Origin: Carnimonas bestiolae
Lineage (GTDB): Bacteria; Pseudomonadota; Gammaproteobacteria; Pseudomonadales; Halomonadaceae
Reading direction: 5' to 3' (one strand)
DNA: 64,000 bases
NCBI RefSeq assembly: GCF_051251125.1
Contig: NZ_JBPCZL010000003.1
The position numbers were made by a program, and so were the translations under genes. Shown one piece after another: positions 8,398 to 16,687 of the stretch; the stretch's first letter is position 1; every line of letters starts with the position of its first letter. The notes beneath the pieces were generated by a model that saw only the letters and a program-made list of their open reading frames with translations, was not told where the DNA came from and did not search any database.

Positions 8398-9258
8398 TTA
8401 CCTCTTGTTGGCGTCTCGCGACACGAAGCGCGCGATGATATTAAGCACCAGAATGGTCAGCGTGAGGATCAAGGCTCCGCCCCACGCCAATTCGACCTGG
8501 CGGGGAATGAAGGAGTTGATCGTCATGTTTTGATAAATCGTCATTGGCAGGTTGGGCATTTCGCTACCAAGATCGAAGAAATTCCACTGGTTGGAATTGA
8601 GTGAGGTGAAGATCAACGGCGCGGTTTCGCCGCTGATACGAGCACAGGCCAGCAAGATACCGGTGATAATGCCGGCACGCGCACCGCTGTAGCAGACTCG
8701 CACCACCACCCACCAGCGGTGAGCGCCCATCGCTGAAGCCGCCTCACGCAGTGAATCGGGCACTAGCTTCAGCATGTCCTCGGTGGCACGAATCACCACC
8801 GGAATCACAATCACCGCTAGCGCCAGTATGCCCGCCCAGCCCGAGAAGTGGCCCATGGGCAGCACCACCAGCGCGTAGATGAACAGTCCGATAATCACCG
8901 AGGGCGCGGACAGCAGCACATCGTTGATAAAGCGAATGACGCTGCCGAGCACCGACTCACGACCGTATTCGGCCAGCCAGGTACCCGCCCCGACCCCGAT
9001 AATCGTCCCGATCACGGTGCCGCCTAGCGTTAGCATGATCGAGCCCAGAATGGCGTTACCCAAACCGCCGCCCGACATGCGGGTACGTTCAGTAAAAGTC
9101 GACCATTCGATCGCGGTAACACCCTGCCACAGCAGCGTTGCCAGAATGGCCAGCAGCCAGAAGATGCCGAACAGCGCCGCCGCCGAGCACAGCACCATCA
9201 CGGTGCGGTTAAGCAGCTTGCGCTTGTGATAAAGCGAATTGGAGTGTTGCATCTGCAC
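8398..9258 (-). CDS. pstA: Phosphate ABC transporter permease PstA
   Basis: 286 residues with six predicted membrane segments. Inner-membrane half of the phosphate channel. It carries the binding-protein-dependent transport loop with EAASAMGAHRWWVVVRVCYSGARAGIITG, which contacts PstB. NDVLLSAPSVIIGLF is typical of PstA. It lies between pstC (9-base gap) and pstB (2-base gap) in the standard order. Confidence 0.96.
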   Translation of the reverse strand: MQMQHSNSLYHKRKLLNRTVMVLCSAAALFGIFWLLAILATLLWQGVTAIEWSTFTERTRMSGGGLGNAILGSIMLTLGGTVIGTIIGVGAGTWLAEYGRESVLGSVIRFINDVLLSAPSVIIGLFIYALVVLPMGHFSGWAGILALAVIVIPVVIRATEDMLKLVPDSLREAASAMGAHRWWVVVRVCYSGARAGIITGILLACARISGETAPLIFTSLNSNQWNFFDLGSEMPNLPMTIYQNMTINSFIPRQVELAWGGALILTLTILVLNIIARFVSRDANKR

Positions 9259-9267
9259 TGGCTCCTG

Positions 9268-10206
9268 CTACGGCATCCGGCGCTGCATACGCTTGAGCAT
9301 CAAGCGCGCGCAGGCCAGTACCGCAAAGGTAATCAGGAAGAGAATCAGGCCCAGCGCCAGCAGCGCCGAGCGTTGTACGCCGGTAGCTTCGTTAAACTGC
9401 GTCGCAATCAGCGCCGCAATCGACGTGCCTTGGCCGGTCAGGGTCGGCGAGAAGAACAGGTTATTACCGATCACAAAGGTAACCGCCATGGTCTCACCCA
9501 GCGCGCGCCCTAGCCCCAGAATAATGCCGCCCACCAGTCCGGCGCGAATCGACGGCAGCACCACCGAGCGCACCACTTCCCAGGTGGTACAGCCCACCCC
9601 GTAAGCGGATTCGCGCAGTACCGCAGGCACAGTATTCATCACATCGCGCGCGGTCGCCGTAATGAAGGGAATGATCATCACCGCCAGAATAATGCCCGCA
9701 GTGAGCAGCCCGGTACCGGTAGGGAAGGTAATCGGCGACAGCCATTGCAGCAGCGGGGCCAGCACCAGCACGCCCCACATGCCATAGATGATCGACGGAA
9801 TGCCCGCCAGCAGCTCCACCGTCACCCCAAGCGGGCGACGCAGCACCGCAGGGCATAGCTCGGTGAGAAAGATCGCGATACCAAACGACACCGGCACCGC
9901 AATCACTACCGCAATCAGCGACGTGATCAAGGTGCCGTAAATGGCGGGCAGCGCACCGAACACCTGTTGATTGGGCGCCCAGCGGTTCTCAGTGAAAAAC
10001 TGCCCGCCATAGCTCACCAGCGCCGGCCAGGCGGAAATTAACAGCGACAGCATAATGCCGCCCAGCAGCACCAGTACCAGTACCGCTAACGCTCCAGTGC
10101 CGTTTTTGAACACATGATCCATCAGCCCGTGGCGCGCCAGTGCACGCTCTTCCTGCTGACTGGCGCCCAGCAGCGGTGATGATTCGCGGCGATCGCTGTC
10201 GCTCAT
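9268..10206 (-). CDS. pstC: Phosphate ABC transporter permease PstC
   Basis: 312 residues with six membrane segments. PstC partner of PstA in the phosphate channel. Recognised by TENRWAPNQQVFGALPAIYGTL after the first membrane segment, ELLAGIPSIIYGMWG, and the EAA loop RESAYGVGCTTWEVVRSVVLPS. The N-terminal 35 residues are charged and cytoplasmic. It is separated from pstS by 336 bases that hold a hairpin, so expression below that of pstS is likely. Confidence 0.96.
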   Translation of the reverse strand: MSDSDRRESSPLLGASQQEERALARHGLMDHVFKNGTGALAVLVLVLLGGIMLSLLISAWPALVSYGGQFFTENRWAPNQQVFGALPAIYGTLITSLIAVVIAVPVSFGIAIFLTELCPAVLRRPLGVTVELLAGIPSIIYGMWGVLVLAPLLQWLSPITFPTGTGLLTAGIILAVMIIPFITATARDVMNTVPAVLRESAYGVGCTTWEVVRSVVLPSIRAGLVGGIILGLGRALGETMAVTFVIGNNLFFSPTLTGQGTSIAALIATQFNEATGVQRSALLALGLILFLITFAVLACARLMLKRMQRRMP

Positions 10207-10443
10207 GGCACCGACCTCAGTCCTGTTTGAAAAATGCGCAGCACGATAAACCTTTGTTCGGTGAGTAAACCAACACGCTGTCAGACAGCGCTCGCACTAG
10301 CCTTTGAGCAACGCACCAAGGCATGCGTGGGATACTGAAGTAAACACCACTTCGCGGTGGCGCTAAGCACAACACTCTGTTTACTCAGCTAAACTTCAGA
10401 TAACTGGAGGCATTGTCACGGATGAATGTGACACAAATACTAC

Positions 10444-10467
10444 AACGCCGGGAAAAATCCCGGCGTT
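10444..10467 (-). terminator. Hairpin between pstS and pstC
   Basis: A perfect 10-bp stem AACGCCGGGA/TCCCGGCGTT with a 4-base loop lies 76 bases downstream of pstS. No long U tract follows on the minus strand, so it may be a partial terminator or an mRNA-stabilising hairpin that keeps pstS above the transporter genes. The rest of the 10207-10542 gap holds an inverted TGTCAC...GTGACA pair at about 10417-10434 and nothing else I can name. Confidence 0.6.
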
Positions 10468-10542
10468 ACCAACGTTTAGCGTATTGCACTCAGACCGGCG
10501 AGCCCCCTGAACAAGCGGGGAACCAGCCCTGCGCAATGCGGC

Positions 10543-11595
10543 TTACTTGTCGTTCCACACCGGCTTGCCATCAGCCTTGATGCGCGACCAAACGTTTTTC
10601 TTCACGGTGTCCACTACGTTTTGCGGGATCGCGACATAATCAAGCTTGGTCGCCGCATCGCCACCGTTGGCGTAGGCCCAGTTGAAGAAGTCGAGCGCCT
10701 GCTTGGATGCCTTGGCATCTTTGGCGTCGGTGTGCATCAGGATGTAGGAGACCGCAGTGATCGGCCAGCTATCGGCACCCGGCTGGTTAGTCAGCACCAC
10801 GTCGAAGCCAGGCGTACCCTGCCAATCAGCGTGAGATGCTGCGGCGGCGAAGCTTTTGCCGGAAGGCGCAACAAACTTGCCTTCGCGGTTTTTCAGCTGC
10901 AGCGCGGGCAGATGGTTCTGCTTGGCGTAGGCATACTCAACGTAGCCAATTGCGCCCGGCACCTTGCTCACCTGTGACGCCACACCACCGTTGGCCTGAG
11001 CGCCAACACCCGCCGGCCATGAAACCGAATTGCCTTCGCCTACCTGCTGCTTGAAATCGCTGCTGACCTGCGACAGATAGTGGGTGAAGTTGAAGTTGGT
11101 GCCAGAACCATCAGAGCGGTAAACCGGCGTAATGCGCTGCGACGGCAAGTCCACGCCTTCGTTCAATGCAGCAATTTTCTTGTCATCCCACGACGTAATC
11201 TTGCCCTGATAAATGGCAGCAAGCGTGGGGCCGTCAAGACGCAGCGTTTTACCTTCCGGCAGCTTCAGGTTAGCAACCGGTACTGCACCGCCCATGATCA
11301 TCGGGAACTGCACCAGACCATGCTTTTTCTGCTCATCCGCGGACAGCGGCGCATCGGAAGCACCGAAAGTCACGGTGCCAGCCTGAATCTGCTGAATACC
11401 ACCGCCAGAGCCGATTGCCTGATAGTTAAGACCTGCACCGGTTTTATCCTGGTACTGATCCGACCATTCGGAATAGACCGGATAAGGGAAGGTAGCGCCA
11501 GCGCCGGTAATGGCGTCGGCCGCGTGAGCAGGAGCCTGAACACCCAGGCCTACGACCAGTGAAGCGGCAAGAAGGAGCGAACTGCGCTTGAGCAT
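10543..11595 (-). CDS. pstS: Periplasmic phosphate-binding protein
   Basis: 350 residues. Signal peptide MLKRSSLLLAASLVVGLGVQAPAHA at about 1-25. The mature protein starts ADAITGAGATFPYPVYSEW, with the PstS phosphate-binding segment GAGATFPYPVY. Further ligand residues lie in SGGGIQQIQAGTVTFGASDAPL and in RSDGSGTNFNFTHYL (SGT). Length matches the E. coli-type PstS. It binds phosphate in the periplasm and delivers it to PstCA. A good Pho box lies about 95 bases upstream of the start. Confidence 0.97.
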   Translation of the reverse strand: MLKRSSLLLAASLVVGLGVQAPAHAADAITGAGATFPYPVYSEWSDQYQDKTGAGLNYQAIGSGGGIQQIQAGTVTFGASDAPLSADEQKKHGLVQFPMIMGGAVPVANLKLPEGKTLRLDGPTLAAIYQGKITSWDDKKIAALNEGVDLPSQRITPVYRSDGSGTNFNFTHYLSQVSSDFKQQVGEGNSVSWPAGVGAQANGGVASQVSKVPGAIGYVEYAYAKQNHLPALQLKNREGKFVAPSGKSFAAAASHADWQGTPGFDVVLTNQPGADSWPITAVSYILMHTDAKDAKASKQALDFFNWAYANGGDAATKLDYVAIPQNVVDTVKKNVWSRIKADGKPVWNDK

Positions 11596-11688
11596 GCGTG
11601 CTCTCCATAAACAGGGGCGATATTGAAATTTTGGTTCTGCGCTCGTTGCAGAGCATGCGAAGAACTCCCGCTACGCTAGCAACGGAGC

Positions 11689-11706
11689 ATGTCAGTTTTA
11701 TTTCAG
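11689..11706 (-). promoter_or_regulatory. Pho box upstream of pstS
   Basis: The minus strand reads CTGAAATAAAACTGACAT, which matches 15 of 18 positions of the PhoB consensus CTGTCATAAAACTGTCAT with the 11-base direct-repeat spacing kept. It ends about 95 bases before the pstS ATG and implies activation by PhoB under phosphate limitation. The 11596-11902 gap also carries the divergent ssuE promoter. A poor GG-N10-GC match at 11710-11723 on the plus strand is not called. Confidence 0.8.
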
Positions 11707-11902
11707 TTTGGCGTTTTGCCTGCGTAAAAAATGCATCGTCACCGCTCTTATATTCACTTAGCGAATATCAAAACCCAAAAACTGTATTTAACGGTAATTA
11801 AGCGACGCCCTACTCTGGAACGCTCGCAACGCTGCCTGCCAGTGCCATCCGGCAAGGCAGAGCGTTGGCGAAGATGTATGTCGTTTGATGATCGGAGTCG
11901 CT

Positions 11903-12499
11903 ATGAGTGTCGTGGTAATTCATGGAAGCCCCAGCGAGCCTTCGCGCTCTTCGGCGTTGGCCTACTACCTAAGCAAGCCATTAGAACAACAGGGCATCAC
12001 TGTCCATCACGTAACGCTGACGCAGCTACCGGCCGACGCCTTGCTAAGCACCGATACCGCGCATCCGAAACTGAGCCATTATCTTGAGCTGATTGCCAAC
12101 GCCAGCGGGATCATTATCGCAACGCCGGTGTATACCGGATCGATCAGTGCGCTCACCAAGGCGCTGTTGGAAATCATTCCTGAGCGCGGTCTGCGCGGCC
12201 GCCCGGCGCTAGCGGTGGCCAGCGGCGGATCTGTCGCCAGCGTGCAGGCCGCCGAGCACGCACTGGCGCCTATTTTGCGCAACCTCAAGGCGACGCTGAT
12301 CGGCGCCAGCGTTTATAGCACCGCCAGCGAGCTGCCTTCACGTAAGGACAGCAACGGCCACACGCTCGATTATCAGTTCAGTGAGACGCTTACCGAGCGC
12401 CTCGACGATGCGCTCGAACACTTTGTTGCCCAGCTACCGCCAACGCACACGCGATCATCAACGCAGCAGCATGCGTGGGCGGCGCGGTTGGCGCTTTAG
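11903..12499 (+). CDS. ssuE: NAD(P)H-dependent FMN reductase SsuE
   Basis: About 198 residues, flavodoxin-like fold. VVVIHGSPSEPSRSSALA near residues 4-21 is the FMN phosphate loop, and ATPVYTGSISALTKALLEIIP at about 94-114 is the second flavin contact typical of SsuE/MsuE. It supplies reduced FMN to two-component sulfonate and sulfone monooxygenases. Start chosen at ATG 11903 with GGAG eight bases upstream; ATG 11885 is less likely. It heads ssuE-C-B-F. The oxygenase (ssuD) and binding protein (ssuA) usually found directly after ssuE are absent, so the reductase probably serves the monooxygenases elsewhere in the window. Confidence 0.93.
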   Translation: MSVVVIHGSPSEPSRSSALAYYLSKPLEQQGITVHHVTLTQLPADALLSTDTAHPKLSHYLELIANASGIIIATPVYTGSISALTKALLEIIPERGLRGRPALAVASGGSVASVQAAEHALAPILRNLKATLIGASVYSTASELPSRKDSNGHTLDYQFSETLTERLDDALEHFVAQLPPTHTRSSTQQHAWAARLAL

Positions 12500-12546
12500 C
12501 CTTGCTCAACGGTTCTCTCTTCTGATTTGTGACAAAAGGAATCTTC

Positions 12547-13347
12547 ATGGCTAGCGCACGACGCCATCACCCGCTACAGCGCCTTTTCAATCTCGCTGCG
12601 CCTTGGCTGTTACCCATCGCGCTGTTGATCGTCTGGGAGCTGGCCGCCGACTACGGTTGGATCTCAGCGCGCATTCTGCCCTCGCCTTCGGCAGTGGTCG
12701 CTGCTGGCTGGCGCACCATCCAGGATGGTTCGCTGTTCGAGGCGCTGTGGTCAAGCACCCGTCGTGCGCTGATCGGCTTCGCCATTGGTGGTGCCGCCGG
12801 GCTAGCGCTGGGGTTTATTACCGGGCTATCCGCATTGGCCTCGCGACTGCTCGATAGCAGCCTGCAAATGATCCGCAACGTACCGCACTTGGCGCTGATT
12901 CCGCTGGTGATCCTGTGGTTCGGCATTGGCGAAACCGCGAAGGTTTTTCTGGTAGCGCTCGGCACGCTGTTTCCCATTTACCTCAACACCTATCACGGCA
13001 TCCGCAACGTTGATCCAAACCTGATCGAAATGGCGAAAAGCTACGGTCTGCACGGTGCCAAGCTGTTCTGGAATGTGATTTTGCCAGGTGCGCTGCCGTC
13101 GATTCTGGTGGGCGTACGTTTCGCCCTTGGGCTGATGTGGCTAACGCTGATTGTGGCCGAAACCATCAGTTCCACCGACGGCCTTGGCTATATGGCGATG
13201 AATGCGCGCGAATTTCTACAAACCGACATCGTGCTGCTGACCATCGTGCTCTATGCGCTGCTCGGCAAGGTCGCCGATTTGCTGGCCAAGGGGCTCGAAT
13301 ACTGGTGGCTGCGCTGGCATCCCGCGTTTCAACGCGACGCGCGTTAG
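12547..13347 (+). CDS. ssuC: Aliphatic sulfonate ABC transporter permease
   Basis: 266 residues with six membrane segments. Inner-membrane subunit of the SsuABC sulfonate importer. Family markers are RILPSPSAVVAAGW near the N-terminus, IRNVPHLALIPLVILWFGIGE, and the EAA loop EMAKSYGLHGAKLFWNVILPGALPSILVGVR. Start at ATG 12547 with AAGGA upstream; the frame extends to a GTG at 12529. It follows ssuE after 47 bases and precedes ssuB after 102 bases. Confidence 0.94.
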   Translation: MASARRHHPLQRLFNLAAPWLLPIALLIVWELAADYGWISARILPSPSAVVAAGWRTIQDGSLFEALWSSTRRALIGFAIGGAAGLALGFITGLSALASRLLDSSLQMIRNVPHLALIPLVILWFGIGETAKVFLVALGTLFPIYLNTYHGIRNVDPNLIEMAKSYGLHGAKLFWNVILPGALPSILVGVRFALGLMWLTLIVAETISSTDGLGYMAMNAREFLQTDIVLLTIVLYALLGKVADLLAKGLEYWWLRWHPAFQRDAR

Positions 13348-13449
13348 GCCAGCAGCAACTCCCGACCGCTCGCCGCACTCGCCCTGTGTTCGAGTGCGGC
13401 GGCCGACGACACACCTTCGACGTTTAACTTCAGCGAGCGAATCATTTTT

Positions 13450-14295
13450 ATGTCACAGCCTCACGATGCGTCACCGCACAGCGCTGCCTTAACGCTAAGA
13501 AACGTAGAGCGCCACTTCGGCGATACGCAGGTGCTTCAGCAGTTGGATTTGGACATCGCGGAAGGCGAAATCGTTGCCATTATCGGCCGCAGCGGCTGCG
13601 GGAAATCAACCCTGCTACGCCTGCTGGCGGGATTGGATAGCGCCGACGGTGGCACCCTCGAATGGCACGGCGCACCGCTAAGCCGACATACCCGCGATAT
13701 CAGGCTGATGTTTCAGGACCCGCGTCTACTGCCGTGGAAGCGCGTGCTGGACAACGCAGCGCTGGGCAGCAACCGTACGGTGGCACGCAAGGCGCTGGAA
13801 GAAGTGGGACTGAGCGAGCGCGAACAGCGTTGGCCTGCTCAACTGTCAGGAGGCCAACGCTCGCGCGTAGCGCTGGCCCGCGCCTTGGCGCACCAGCCGC
13901 AGCTACTGCTGCTGGATGAGCCGCTGGGCGCACTCGATGCCCTCACCCGTTCGAGCATGCACCAACTGATCGAGCGACTCTGGCGCGAACACGGATTTAC
14001 GCTAGTGCTGGTCACCCACGATGTGTCGGAAGCAGTAACGCTGGCTGATCGCGTGATTCTGCTCGATGAAGGACGCGTCGAGCTCGACCTGAAGATCGAT
14101 GTAGCGCGCCCCCGCCGCCCCACCGATCCTCGATTGATTCAGCACGAAGCGACGCTGCTCGAGCACCTGACCGGACAACGCCAGGCGACACAGGACGGCG
14201 ACCCACACGAACACAGGCACGGTGGAGATCCTCACGATAGCTACTTGCATCAGGCGCGCGTGGTACAGGTTTCCCCCGACGCAATTGCCATCTGA
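13450..14295 (+). CDS. ssuB: Aliphatic sulfonate ABC transporter ATP-binding protein
   Basis: 281 residues. Walker A GRSGCGKST at 46-54, Q-loop MFQDPRLLPWKRVLDN at about 87-102 (the RLLPW form typical of SsuB/TauB), signature LSGGQRSRVALARA at 132-145, Walker B LLLLDEPLGALD at about 152-163. It powers sulfonate uptake with SsuC and the distant SsuA. The last about 35 residues are rich in His and Asp (DGDPHEHRHGGDPHD), perhaps metal-binding, and are not part of the ATPase fold. Confidence 0.94.
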   Translation: MSQPHDASPHSAALTLRNVERHFGDTQVLQQLDLDIAEGEIVAIIGRSGCGKSTLLRLLAGLDSADGGTLEWHGAPLSRHTRDIRLMFQDPRLLPWKRVLDNAALGSNRTVARKALEEVGLSEREQRWPAQLSGGQRSRVALARALAHQPQLLLLDEPLGALDALTRSSMHQLIERLWREHGFTLVLVTHDVSEAVTLADRVILLDEGRVELDLKIDVARPRRPTDPRLIQHEATLLEHLTGQRQATQDGDPHEHRHGGDPHDSYLHQARVVQVSPDAIAI

Positions 14296-14334
14296 CCAAC
14301 ACTTTTCCCTCACACTCACTTACGGAGACATTCC

Positions 14335-14553
14335 ATGTCCAACGATCCCGCTCTTAATCCGCGCAACCAGTTTCGCGGCACCATCAAGCAAATTCACGAA
14401 GGCGATGTGCTCAGCGAAATCGATGTCGAAACGCCACACGGCATCGTGACCTCGGTAATTACCACGCGCTCGGTACGCGAGCTGGAGCTGGCAATAGGCT
14501 CGCCGGTGCTGGCGTTCGTGAAGGCAACCGAAGTCGCGCTGGCGCGCCTATAG
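14335..14553 (+). CDS. ssuF: Mop/TOBE-domain small protein SsuF-like
   Basis: 72 residues, one molbindin (Mop) domain: NQFRGTIKQIHEGDVLSEIDVETPHG, followed by VTSVITTRSVRELELAIGSPVLAFVKATEVALA. Such proteins bind oxyanions such as molybdate. In Pseudomonas putida a homologue, SsuF, is the last gene of ssuEADCBF and is needed for good growth on sulfonates. It has GGAG eight bases before the ATG and a 39-base gap from ssuB. Its presence shows that this locus is a Pseudomonas-type ssu operon that has lost or relocated ssuA and ssuD. Confidence 0.88.
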   Translation: MSNDPALNPRNQFRGTIKQIHEGDVLSEIDVETPHGIVTSVITTRSVRELELAIGSPVLAFVKATEVALARL

Positions 14554-14586
14554 CCACCGGCTTGGCTTAGCCGCAGCTGCTTTATC

Positions 14587-14617
14587 AGCCCCTCGCGCTT
14601 TTCAGGCGCGGGGGGCT
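14587..14617 (+). terminator. Terminator of ssuECBF
   Basis: A 12-bp stem AGCCCCTCGCGC / GCGCGGGGGGCT (one G-T pair) with a 7-base loop, followed by TGCTTTAG. Confidence 0.75.
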
Positions 14618-14662
14618 TGCTTTAGTCTGGGAAGGAAACGCGACACCTTCCGAGGAGGCATC

Positions 14663-15523
14663 ATGACGGTCACGGTTAACTTCGCTGGACAGCAACTTCC
14701 CGCTATTGGTCAGGGCACCTGGCGAATGGGCGATGGGCATTACACCGCCGAGCAAGAGGTCGACGGACTGAGGCGCGGGCTGGATTTGGGCCTGACACTG
14801 ATTGATAGCGCCGAAATGTATGGTCATGGGCGTTCGGAAAGCATTGTCGGCCGCGCAGTGAAAGGCCGTCGCGACGATGCCTTCATCGTCAGCAAGGCGC
14901 TGCCTTCCAACGCCACTAAAAAAGGCTTGAAGGAAGCCTGCGAGCGCAGCCTGTCGTATCTGGGCATCGATTGCCTCGACCTTTACCTGCTGCACTGGCC
15001 GGGCAGTACGCCGCTTAGCGAAACATTGGAAGGCTTCGAGCAGCTTATCGACGCGGGCAAGATCAAGCGCTGGGGCGTATCGAACTTCGATACCAGCGCC
15101 ACCAATGCACTGGCACGCACCAGCGGCAGCAGCGACTGCACCACCAATCAGGTGCTTTATAACCTAGGCTCGCGCGGCATCGAATTCGATTTGCGCCCCC
15201 GCCTGCGTGAGCTGGAAATTCCGCTGATGGCGTATTGCCCGGTGGCCCAAGGCGGCAGCGCCAGCCGTCATTTGGTCAATCACCCTATCGTGCAGGAAAT
15301 CGCCGCGCAGCATAACGCCTCCCCCACCCAGCTACTGCTGGCATGGGCCATTCGTCCCTTCAACGGTGAGCGCGACCTGATCGCTATCCCCAAAGCGGTC
15401 ACCCCTGCGCATATTGAGGAGAATGCCAAGGCACTGGAGATTACGTTAAGCGCTGAGCAGTTGGCAAAGCTCGACGAAGCCTTCCCGCCACCCGCTGGCC
15501 CAGAGCCCTTGGACATCGTGTAA
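14663..15523 (+). CDS. Aldo/keto reductase
   Basis: 286 residues, a TIM-barrel NADPH-dependent oxidoreductase. The catalytic tetrad is visible: Asp48 and Tyr53 in LIDSAEMYG, Lys78 in FIVSKAL, His111 in LLHWPG. The C-terminal half has IPKAVTPAHIEENAKAL, the cofactor-binding segment. It resembles the YajO/AKR5-type group acting on short carbonyls such as methylglyoxal; the substrate cannot be set. A strong AGGAGG ribosome-binding site precedes the ATG. It is a single gene between two terminators. Confidence 0.9.
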   Translation: MTVTVNFAGQQLPAIGQGTWRMGDGHYTAEQEVDGLRRGLDLGLTLIDSAEMYGHGRSESIVGRAVKGRRDDAFIVSKALPSNATKKGLKEACERSLSYLGIDCLDLYLLHWPGSTPLSETLEGFEQLIDAGKIKRWGVSNFDTSATNALARTSGSSDCTTNQVLYNLGSRGIEFDLRPRLRELEIPLMAYCPVAQGGSASRHLVNHPIVQEIAAQHNASPTQLLLAWAIRPFNGERDLIAIPKAVTPAHIEENAKALEITLSAEQLAKLDEAFPPPAGPEPLDIV

Positions 15524-15559
15524 ACATCCGCGAGCGCGTGTGAGTGCGCTAAGCAGAAA

Positions 15560-15597
15560 AAGCGCCGTGCGATCGAATCGCACGGCGCTTATTTTTT
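15560..15597 (+). terminator. Terminator after the aldo/keto reductase
   Basis: A 12-bp perfect stem (15561-15572 with 15578-15589) followed by ATTTTTTG. Confidence 0.92.
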
Positions 15598-15751
15598 GAC
15601 GGCTGTTAGCGGCCCGCTTTGGCACCAGCCTGAAGCCTTCGAACGCTTTGCCACTGCACAACTGAGCTACTGCAGAACGCGTTACGCCGGTCGCTGGTCG
15701 TGCCACATGGGCAGCAGCTAGCCGCAGCCCCTGATGGCGAATCGCGCGCCG

Positions 15752-16654
15752 CTAGTACAGCGCGATGCCGGTAACGGCGACCGCTTGATCGAACCAGTTG
15801 CGTTTGTCACCCGAGCGCAAGTCGACTTCATACACATGGCCCGATAGATCAGCCACATAGGCAAGCTGCTGTTCTAACAGCAACGCCAGCCCGATGGTCT
15901 CCTTGAAGCCACGCGTGATGACCTCTACTTCGCCCAGCTTGCCGTTTTCCAAACGCGCGCGATTCAGCGAATTGCCGTTAGGCTCAGCGCCGCGGTCTGT
16001 CCAGTAGAGGAAACCGTTGTCGCTATCGAGCTCAAGATCGATCGGCTCTGGCAGGTGGTCAGCCAGCACGGTGATATCCGAGCGAGTCGACGGCGTTTCG
16101 CCTTCGGGCAGCTCGATGCCGGCGGTGAAGATACGCCCCTGACCACCTTTCGGTGGGCCTTTTTGCGTCCAATAAAGCGTGTTGTTTGCTTCATCGACCA
16201 CAATCCCGACACAGCGATCCAGCTCTTCACGCGGATAGGACTGGCCCGCACCGCGCTCGACCAGAGTTTCCAGCCCTGAGCCGTCAACATTGCAGCGCAT
16301 TACCCTGCCCCCTTCGCGATCACACCAGTAAAGCCGCTGATGCGTCGTATCCAGATAGAGCTGCTTGGGCGTTACGATATCGCCGCCGCCGACCAGTTCG
16401 GTCATCTCAGAGCCATCGAGCTTGCTGCGCAGGATTCTGCCATCGGGCGCGGGGAAATCTTCGCCGTGCTTCTCTTTCCCCATGTCGGTCCAATACAGCA
16501 GGCCGTTCTGGGTATCTACCTGAACGCCATCGACAAACCCCGCAGAGGTAACGGTGGTGATTAAATGCTTGTCGTGTCTATCGAGGATATAGATGCTCTG
16601 CTTACCCACATCGAGCAGCACCAGATGTGAGTTTCTCTCGTTATTGGTGCTCAT
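15752..16654 (-). CDS. YWTD-repeat beta-propeller protein
   Basis: 300 residues built of repeated LYWTD-type blades: GLLYWTDMGK (about 52-61), RLYWCDREGG (about 107-116), TLYWTQKGPP (about 159-168) and FLYWTDRGAEPNG (about 216-228). These are low-density-lipoprotein-receptor class B repeats, which form a six-bladed propeller. There is no signal peptide, so it is cytoplasmic. Function is unknown. Related bacterial proteins are sometimes described as SMP-30/gluconolactonase-like, but the catalytic metal site of that family is not evident. It is 33 bases downstream of a 3-hydroxyacyl-CoA dehydrogenase, with which it forms an operon. Confidence 0.8.
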   Translation of the reverse strand: MSTNNERNSHLVLLDVGKQSIYILDRHDKHLITTVTSAGFVDGVQVDTQNGLLYWTDMGKEKHGEDFPAPDGRILRSKLDGSEMTELVGGGDIVTPKQLYLDTTHQRLYWCDREGGRVMRCNVDGSGLETLVERGAGQSYPREELDRCVGIVVDEANNTLYWTQKGPPKGGQGRIFTAGIELPEGETPSTRSDITVLADHLPEPIDLELDSDNGFLYWTDRGAEPNGNSLNRARLENGKLGEVEVITRGFKETIGLALLLEQQLAYVADLSGHVYEVDLRSGDKRNWFDQAVAVTGIALY

Positions 16655-16687
16655 TGTCGGTTTCCTGATTCGATCAACGGATGAATA

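Noticed and set aside
10417..10434. TGTCAC and GTGACA upstream of pstC as a second Pho box
   Set aside because: The two half-sites are inverted, not the direct repeats that PhoB binds, so I left it as an unexplained palindrome.
11710..11723. GG-N10-GC spacing upstream of ssuE on the plus strand
   Set aside because: TTGGC matches, but the -12 element is CTGC and the site would give a leader of about 170 bases. Too weak to call, although a test alongside the other sigma-54 sites would be cheap.
15655..15690. Stretch reading GTAGCTCAGTTG and GTTCGAAGGCTT on the minus strand, like tRNA D- and T-arms
   Set aside because: No acceptor stem or anticodon arm could be built around it, and spacing is wrong for a tRNA. 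At most it is a remnant; chance is as likely.
15446..15706. 86-codon minus-strand frame covering a strong terminator
   Set aside because: It runs through the terminator of the aldo/keto reductase gene, overlaps that gene in antisense, and has no protein-like features.
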